Below, one piece after another: positions 57,981 through 64,000 of a DNA stretch of 64,000 bases (position 1 is its first letter; each line of letters opens with the position of its first letter). The stretch is taken from the NCBI GenBank assembly GCA_949775045.1, contig OX459100.1:18735268-18799267 (forward strand), written 5' to 3'. A model generated the notes under the pieces. It saw nothing but the letters and a program-made list of their open reading frames with translations. It searched no databases and was not told the origin of the DNA. Both the position numbers and the translations under genes were made by a program. This DNA is from Metridium senile. Taxonomy: Eukaryota > Cnidaria > Anthozoa > Actiniaria > Metridiidae.

Positions 57981-57986
57981 AATAAA
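57981..57986 (+). promoter_or_regulatory. Candidate distal poly(A) signal of PIEZO
   Basis: AATAAA about 1.0 kb past the stop. The stretch from 57043 to here has no gene; apart from the CRE-like array it is plain AT-rich sequence. Confidence 0.35.
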
Positions 57987-58064
57987 CAACAATGTACAGA
58001 ACGATCCACTTTTTCAATCAATTGTTTAGACAACTCACCGTGAATATTGTCTTGTTTGTTTCGT

Positions 58065-58862
58065 AATGACTGTTTCGTTTTGTTGTGTTGTGTTTGTTGT
58101 GTTGTGTTGTGTTGCGCTGTTTCGTTTTGTTATATTGTGTTTGTGTCGTTTTTTTTGTTGTGTTGCGCTGTTTCGTTTTGTTATGTTGTGTTTGTGTTGT
58201 TTCGTTTGTTTTGTTGTGTTGCGCTGTTTTGTTATGTTGTGTTTGTGTCGTTTCGTTTGTTTTGTTGTGTTGCGCTGTTTCGTTTTGTCATGTTGTGTTT
58301 GTGTTGTTTCCTTTGTTTTGTTGTGTTGTGTTGCGCTGTTTCGTTTTGTTATGTTGTGTTGTTTTGTTGTGTTGCGCTGTTTTGTTATGTTGTGTTTGTG
58401 TCGTTTGTTTTGTTGCACTGTTTCGTTTTGTCATGTTGTGTTTGTGTTGTTTCCTTTGTTTTGTTGTGTTGTGTTGCGCTGTTTTGTTATGTTGTGTTTG
58501 TGTTGTTTTGTTGTGTTGTGTTGCGCTATTTCATTGTGTTTGTTGTGTTGCGCTGTTTCGTTTTGTTATGTTGTTTTGTTTTGTTGTGTTGCGCTGTTTT
58601 GTTATGTTGTGTTTGTGTCGTTTGTTGTGTTGCACTGTTTCGTTTTGTCATGTTGTGTTTGTGTTGTTTCCTTTGTTTTGTTGTGTTGTGTTGCGCTGTT
58701 TTGTTATGTTGTGTTTGTGTTGTTTTGTTGTGTTGTGTTGCGCTATTTCGTTGTGTTTGTTGTGTTGCGCTGTTTCCTTTTGTTATGTTGTGTTGTTTTG
58801 TTGTGTTGCGCTGTTTCGTTTTGTTATGCTGTGTTTGTGTTGTTTCGTTTTGTTTGGTGTTT
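58065..58862. repeat. TGTTTTG-rich complex satellite between PIEZO and SULT
   Basis: About 14 imperfect copies of a 50-60-bp unit built of TTGTTGTGTTGCGCTGTTTC, GTTTTGTTATGTTGTGTTTG and TGTCGTTTCGTTTG. Cys/Phe/Val and Thr/Gln/His/Asn frames over it are compositional artefacts. Confidence 0.9.
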
Positions 58863-59084
58863 ATTGTATTTACATTCAATATCATTTACATTGTCCACCA
58901 AAAAGGACATAAAAACTAAAGGAAATGTCACGTGACAACACACAAGTTTGCTCTAAATGCTCGATACTAGCATTAATTGTGAACATAGATTTCATAATTC
59001 TTATTCCATGTTCACTGTTACTCATTATACAGTAAAAAACTGAAATTCCAACTGCTGAAAACAAATAAACAAAGAATCAAGTAT

Positions 59085-59285
59085 CACTTGTTGTAGTGTT
59101 AATCTCTACTTTACGTGGACAACGTTCATGACTGATTGACTGTATTTGTACCACGTGTCACTTGTTGTAGTGTTAATCTCTACGTGGACAACGTTCATGA
59201 AATTGACTGTATTTGTACCACGTGTCACTTGCTGTGGTGTTAATCTCTACTTTGCGTGGACAACGTTTATGACATTGACTGTATG
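59085..59285. repeat. About 62-bp tandem repeat, three copies
   Basis: CACTTGTTGTAGTGTTAATCTCTACTTTACGTGGACAACG-type units (in 20-mers: CACTTGTTGTAGTGTTAATC, TACGTGGACAACGTTCATGA) begin near 59086, 59158 and 59226. They lie just beyond the SULT 3' end. Confidence 0.75.
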
Positions 59286-59294
59286 TTTGATCCT

Positions 59295-59300
59295 TTTATT
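59295..59300 (-). promoter_or_regulatory. SULT poly(A) signal candidate
   Basis: TTTATT on the + strand (AATAAA on the - strand), 83 bases past the SULT stop codon. Confidence 0.5.
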
Positions 59301-59382
59301 TTCGTTATGTTGTTTATCTTTAGTTTTGTTCCGTGTGTTTTTTAGTCTTTTTGTTTTGTTGTTTAATTCATGGAAGTCATTT

Positions 59383-62300
59383 CTACATGAAGTAATCAAG
59401 TGCAAGCCCACTATCTTTCATCTTCATGTGGTAAAGCTCTTCAAATCGTTGATTTTGCTCATCGGTAAAGTAGTTCTTCCAGTCTCCTACTTTTCCTTTC
59501 CTGATAAAATGAAAGTTTCCAGGTTTTTTCCCGAACCAGCTGTGGTCAAACGCGGGACGATCCCGCATGGCTTGGAACGTTGTCTGGTCTGCAATACGCT
59601 GCAGTGTAGTAGTGCTTACATCTTTTTCTGCGAATGAAGCGATTCTCTTGATCATACGGAGAGGGTCCTATGTTGACAAGATATCATCATCGTCTGTGAT
59701 CATTGTAATTATCATGGTCATTCCTATCACCATATCATGAATATTATCACTACTGTCATCATCATCATTATCATCTTTACTTCATTGCCACAAACATCAT
59801 CATCATCATTATTATTATTATTAGAAACATCATTTCGTGATCTTTATGACTAAACTATCATCATCATTATCATCATATTAATTATCATCATTACCATTTT
59901 ATCAACTTCATAACTATACCATCATCATCATCCCCATCATCATGACTACCATCATCATCCCCACTACCATCATCATCCCCACTATCATCATCATCCTCAC
60001 TACCATCATCATCACTACCATCATCATCACTACCATCATCCCCACTACCATCATCATCATCACTATCATCATCATCCCTATCATGGTAACAATGTTGTAC
60101 TTACTTTCTTCATGTCTTCATACTTGACGACAAGGACGTAAGGGTCATGCCTTTGTTTCCACCATCCATTCATGTAGTCAAACCAGCTTCCCCCAACCAC
60201 TGAAAACAATAACACATATCAATCACTTCGCCAATCTAGCTTGGCCTATTGAATGTTACGTTGATCGTTACGTTTTACGTGTTGATCGTTACGTTTTTAT
60301 GTGTTGATCGTTACGTTTTACGTACCGATTGTTACGGTTCACGTATTGATTCATTTTTAATGTAAAATAGACACCTTCAGCAAATCCGTAAACGTAGCTC
60401 AACAACGTAGTGCACCGTTGTCAGCGCTCCAACTAAACTTGCACTATTTCCACGTAGTTGAAACACTGACGGCTTACGGCGCGCGCAATTGTAACGTTAA
60501 GACACTTGCGTGGGTTTTCGTGCCTAGTATTACGTACGTATATCATGTCGAATGAGAATTCTACGTCTTGTAATAATCCTTTTCAAGGTTCTCATCGAAC
60601 AACCTCAGCCTCGATAGCGTGTACTATATTCACTAGAATACAGCCCGTGGAAGTGTTTCAGTTGTTTCATAATGTGTATATTGCTTAAATTACCGCGAGA
60701 TGTTACAAATTGTAAATAATATATTACACACTATCGAGGCTGAGGTTGTGGACGAGAACCCTGAAAAGGTCTATTTGAACGATGCTTATTTATGTGTTGT
60801 TGTGACTTACGTCGCATGTACTTACGTTTACCGTCCATGAAGAGCTCAAAGAACTCGTCCCAAGTACAATCACAGTCCAAGATGGCAAACCCAGTGTAGT
60901 GGTGATAGTATGACACAACACAGTCCTTGGGATTGCGAGCCAACAGGATAATCTTATGCTTTCCACCTTTCGGCAACCACTCGTGATGCAGGTGTGTTTT
61001 GATCAATCGTGGCGAAGGAAGCCTGTCAAATGCCTTGATGACGTCATCTGGTGTGAGCTGATTGGCTGGGGATGGTGACATGCATAGGGTGTCTAGAAAA
61101 GGTACTTTTTGGTCGATTTGTGTCTCGATGATTTGGGCGTTGTTGAAAATCTCCCAGAGTATTTCCATTATCCATGTAGTTCCTATGACAATCAATAGAC
61201 TCTTTTATTAGTTATATTTGTTCCTATGACAACCAAATAGACTATCTTTTATTATTCATATTTGTTCCTATGACAACCAAATAGACTATATTTTATTATT
61301 TATATTTGTTCCTATGACAACCAATAGACTATCTTTTATTATTTATATTTGTTCCTATGACAACCAAATAGACTATCTTTTATTATTTATATTTGTTCCT
61401 ATGACAACCAATAGACTGTCTTTTAATATTTATACATGTTCCTAGGATTTCGGTTACATGGACATAATTTGTGATTTATTGCACGTTAATAAAGAAATAT
61501 TTGTACTTCATATCTACCACAACAACAACTTGTTATGTTCATATAAAACAAACACGTACAACCAATATATGCTATGAGTAAATCGATAACAAGAGAAGAA
61601 ATACCGGCATCCTTTGCAGGCTTCAGAGTGTTGACTGTAGCTTTGATTGCGACAACGATTATAGACTGCGAGCAGTCCCTACTTTTCCCTCTGGATTAAA
61701 AAATTTTAACTTTAATAAAACGGAAAGTACTTTTCCTCTCCTATCGCTCCTCCCCCTTTCGCCCCCAATCCCCGCTCGTCCGTGTTTTATTTAACTGCTC
61801 ATTTTTTTCTCGTTTTCCTCGGAATCTGGAGGGAAAAGAAGGGACTGTTCGCAGTCTACAACGAATATTGTATATAGTTATAGTGAGCCGTTATTAGTGT
61901 GTAACGTTGCGTGACGAGGCTAATGAGGGAACGTTGCGTGACGAGACTAAACACGGCTGCGGGAAGGACTAGTGTTTGCACGGCTAATTACAAAATCATT
62001 TTTATGAGGGTTTAAAGCTAGACAATTAAAACCTTTTTGCGTGAGTCTTTGTTTACTTAAACTTAACAGGATTAAATGGTCGTTATCTGATTTGACATCA
62101 GAAGAGTATAATTGATAGAATAGTTGTAGACGTTGAATGACATGCAATGTATAGTGAATGGATATTTGCTCATTAGAATATCGAATATTTATCCTACTTC
62201 GACAACTTGTTATCTTATAATGGAGCAAGGGTTTAAATTGTCGAGATAGGATCAATTACAATGTTGTGTGAAAATCACTCAGTTTGAAACGATCACTGAT

Positions 62301-63411
62301 GAAGGTCTAAGTGTAGATCGAAACGTCTGAATAAATTTAACCAAAATCAGGCCAGAGTCAAACCAATTTGTATTTTACAATGTTGTGTGAGATGGAATGT
62401 GTTTTAAGGACGGGAGAGCATGCATACCAGAAGCTACGATGTAGTAGGAGTTACTAGTTATCTTATAATAGAGCAAGGGTTTGAATTGTCGAGATAGGAT
62501 CAAATACACTGTTGTGTGCGATGGAATGTGTTCGAAAGACGGGAGCCATGCATACCAGAAGCTACGATGTAGTAGGGGTTTAATAAATGAGAGGGGCAAA
62601 TTGATGGTCAAAAGATCATGTGAAACTACTTCTGTGGGCTGCCTTTTCTTGAATGATCCTTTTCTTAAAATCATCATCATTATAACAGAAGTTCTTTCGC
62701 TCCTCTTCCCCCCTCCCCCTCCTCTAGATCTCCCCTCTCAATTCCTCTACCATTGTCGTAATCGTTTTTATAGCCATTTTCATCTGTTATTGATCAACAA
62801 GATAAAGCCGCTATTGTTGGACATGCTATATATCTTATTACATCAGGTGTGACCTTCAATCATGTTAAATATTTTGCAGTTCAGTCTCTCTATTAACTCT
62901 TTTCAGTTCTTCCAAAAGTGGCAAACATTGTAACTCATTACAAGATTCTCATGAAGAATACTCGAAAAAAAGTTTTTCATCCATGCAGGAATTGACCTCG
63001 CGTTATTCAGATTGTTTAACCATCGAGCTAGCTACTGATGAGTACTTGATGGACGTTCTATAACACTACATAGTTAAGACTTGTTATGTGAATTTATCAA
63101 GCAATAGCTATAACAATAATGTATATATATGTCTTACGAAAACAAATATGAAACAGTAGACGATGAAATATTTTTAAAAGTGTTTCTTGATTATATACGA
63201 CTACAGTAGTGTGACATAGAGGAGCAGAGCGGTCATGGTATGAATTCTCACCTGATTTAGGCCACGAAGCAATGAATACATCACTATTCTTAGTTGTCAG
63301 AGTGCTAAACGCTTTCAGTATCTCTCTATTTGTCCCTGGAAAGTGCATGACTCCATCGATTTCTCTGAAAATCTCAGGATGTGTGTAGCTTGTTTGCTTG
63401 CAGTTCGACAT
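59383..63411 (-). CDS. Cytosolic sulfotransferase (SULT family), 4 exons
   Basis: Transfers sulfonate from PAPS to a small hydroxyl- or amine-bearing acceptor in the cytosol; the acceptor cannot be told from sequence. Exons on the - strand: 63411-63252, 61182-60826, 60199-60105, 59667-59383. Phases join; 897 nt, 298 residues plus TAG, the usual SULT length. The PAPS 5'-phosphosulfate loop is WPKSGTTW (about 50-57) and is split between exons 1 and 2. The catalytic His is in IKTHLHHEWLP (His about 117). The 3'-phosphate site is LARNPKDCVVSYYHH (Arg136, Ser144). GSWFDYMNGWWKQR and KYEDMKKDP follow, and the C-terminal PAPS motif is RKGKVGDWKNYF. I chose the ATG at 63411 for a family-typical N-terminus (MSNCKQTSYTHPEIFREIDG); an in-frame ATG at 63504 would add 31 residues of unconserved look. 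No signal peptide or membrane helix is seen, which argues against Golgi carbohydrate sulfotransferases. Confidence 0.94.
59690..60095. repeat. ATC/ACC tract, SULT intron 3
   Basis: Imperfect ATC and CCATCATC repeats fill the intron between SULT exons 3 and 4. Confidence 0.9.
60575..60770. mobile_element. Fold-back element, SULT intron 2
   Basis: Arms CCTTTTCAAGGTTCTCATCG, ACCTCAGCCTCGATAGCGTG and their complements (CACTATCGAGGCTGAGGT, GAGAACCCTGAAAAGG) surround a centre near 60670. A related, more worn element is at 15440-15615. Between 60220 and 60350 the word GTTGATCGTTACGTTTTACG is repeated. Confidence 0.7.
61176..61450. repeat. 44-bp minisatellite starting at the SULT exon 2 acceptor
   Basis: Six copies of GTTCCTATGACAACCAATAG + ACTATCTTTTATTATTTATA. 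On the - strand each ends ...GTCATAG|GAAC, repeating the exon 2 acceptor (61183-61184) and its first four coding bases. Confidence 0.82.
61490..62960. repeat. Content of SULT intron 1, distal part
   Basis: A dispersed repeat copy at about 61490-61665 (GGCATCCTTTGCAGGCTTCA) is followed by an inverted pair at about 61660-61862 (GACTGCGAGCAGTCCCTACT and complement). Two to three copies of a block with TTATCTTATAATAGAGCAAG, GTCGAGATAGGATCAA and CATACCAGAAGCTACGATGT lie at about 62090-62265, 62375-62450 and 62455-62580. GATGAAGGTCTAAGTGTAGATCGAAACGTC-like sequence (62297-62330) resembles retroelement-linked repeats. No exon was recognised. Confidence 0.55.
62985..63055 (-). repeat. tRNA-like segment, - strand, SULT intron 1
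   Basis: On the - strand TAGCTAGCTCGATGGTTAAA (A-box-like) precedes CGCGAGGTCAATTCC (B-box-like). Probably a tRNA-derived SINE head or relic. Confidence 0.4.
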
Positions 63412-63850
63412 GTTGGTCTGTGTTGAGGTATGCGATCGACAAGATCGTTTAATAACGATGACAGAAGAGCTAGCTACTATAGTTGAGTGATTTCGTGGGG
63501 TCAATATCCGTGCTAACTGATTCTGGGTTATTGAATAATCTTCTCAAGAGCTCAGATATTAAATTTTTATGAAAAAAGACACTTAATCTTGAAAGAAATT
63601 AAAACTTGAGAAGATTAAAAATAAAGAAGAACATTTTAATCATATTTGATAAGTGCGTCGCAAAATTTTGTTTTAAAGGTAACTGAATGACATGAATGTT
63701 GTTGGATTAAAATAGGGAAATTAATTATAGGAAAAAAGTGAAAACGTGAAGTTGATGGATGTCAATCAAACTGTGTTTACAAGACACATGGTGTTTTTAC
63801 TTCAGTCGGGTTGCGAAACATGTCTGAATCTGGAAGCTGAATTCCCACAA
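63412..63850. other. SULT upstream region, nothing recognised
   Basis: Upstream of the SULT start codon. AT-rich from 63530 on; no promoter element, repeat or reading frame could be supported. The SULT promoter and 5' UTR should lie here. Confidence 0.5.
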
Positions 63851-63854
63851 TAAC

Positions 63855-64000
63855 GTCTTAGTCGGCCGTTGGTCGGCATATAAGAAGTAGCCGTGGGTCG
63901 GCATAAAAGTAGTAGCCGTGGATCGGCAAGGGGCCGTGGGTTGGCAAAAAGAATTGAAGTAGCCGTGAGTCGGCAAAAAGATTTGAAGTAGCCGTGGGTC
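63855..64000. repeat. GTCGGCA-AAGTAGCCGTGG tandem repeat at window end
   Basis: Five or more short units with AGTAGCCGTGGGTCGGCATA-like sequence and variable AAAAGAATTGA spacers. It continues past the window edge. Confidence 0.8.

Noticed and set aside
58047..58935. Cys/Phe/Val-rich frames of 275-290 codons
   Set aside because: Translation of the TGTTTTG-rich satellite in three frames at once; no domain, splice or codon signal.
62481..62852. 123-codon frame in SULT intron 1
   Set aside because: Overlaps a locally duplicated non-coding block, with no recognisable domain.
63412..63504. N-terminal extension of SULT to the ATG at 63504
   Set aside because: The added 31 residues show no SULT similarity and the ATG at 63411 gives a normal-length protein; kept only as an alternative.

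Overview
The window is animal nuclear DNA. It is AT-rich, its genes are split into many short exons with GT-AG introns, and the introns are packed with microsatellites, minisatellites and short inverted-repeat elements. Every gene product is a conserved metazoan protein. The gene set and repeats fit an invertebrate; I cannot fix the phylum from sequence alone, though several repeat ends look like those seen in cnidarian or sponge genomes (low confidence). All exon models were read by eye from splice consensus, reading phase and protein similarity recalled from known families; no alignment was run.

Layout: (1) 279-2288, + strand, the last four coding exons of 3-ketodihydrosphingosine reductase (KDSR, sphingolipid synthesis in the ER); its 5' part lies outside the window. 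(2) 3594-9262, - strand, a complete 12-exon SEH1 gene (WD40 nucleoporin and GATOR2 subunit), convergent with KDSR. (3) 9954-56960, + strand, a 45-exon PIEZO mechanosensitive channel gene filling about 47 kb, divergent from SEH1 across a 691-bp gap that should hold both promoters. (4) 59383-63411, - strand, a complete 4-exon cytosolic sulfotransferase (SULT family), convergent with PIEZO. The four genes have no obvious shared pathway; their adjacency looks like ordinary genomic neighbourhood.

Introns and gaps hold at least a dozen families of short non-autonomous elements. Two copies of one family carry perfect 9-bp target-site duplications (Mutator-like), four elements carry TTA/TAA duplications (PIF/Harbinger-like) and others are flanked by TA. 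The largest array is about 94 copies of a 36-bp unit in PIEZO intron 34. Its period is a multiple of three, so it gives very long spurious open frames on both strands.

The most unusual pattern is in PIEZO: at eight or more exon-intron borders, a segment spanning the splice junction (exon edge plus adjoining intron) has been tandemly copied into the intron, keeping the GT or AG. Shared differences between these 'echoes' and the real exon edges are almost all synonymous. They may be harmless by-products of slippage or may act as alternative or decoy splice sites.
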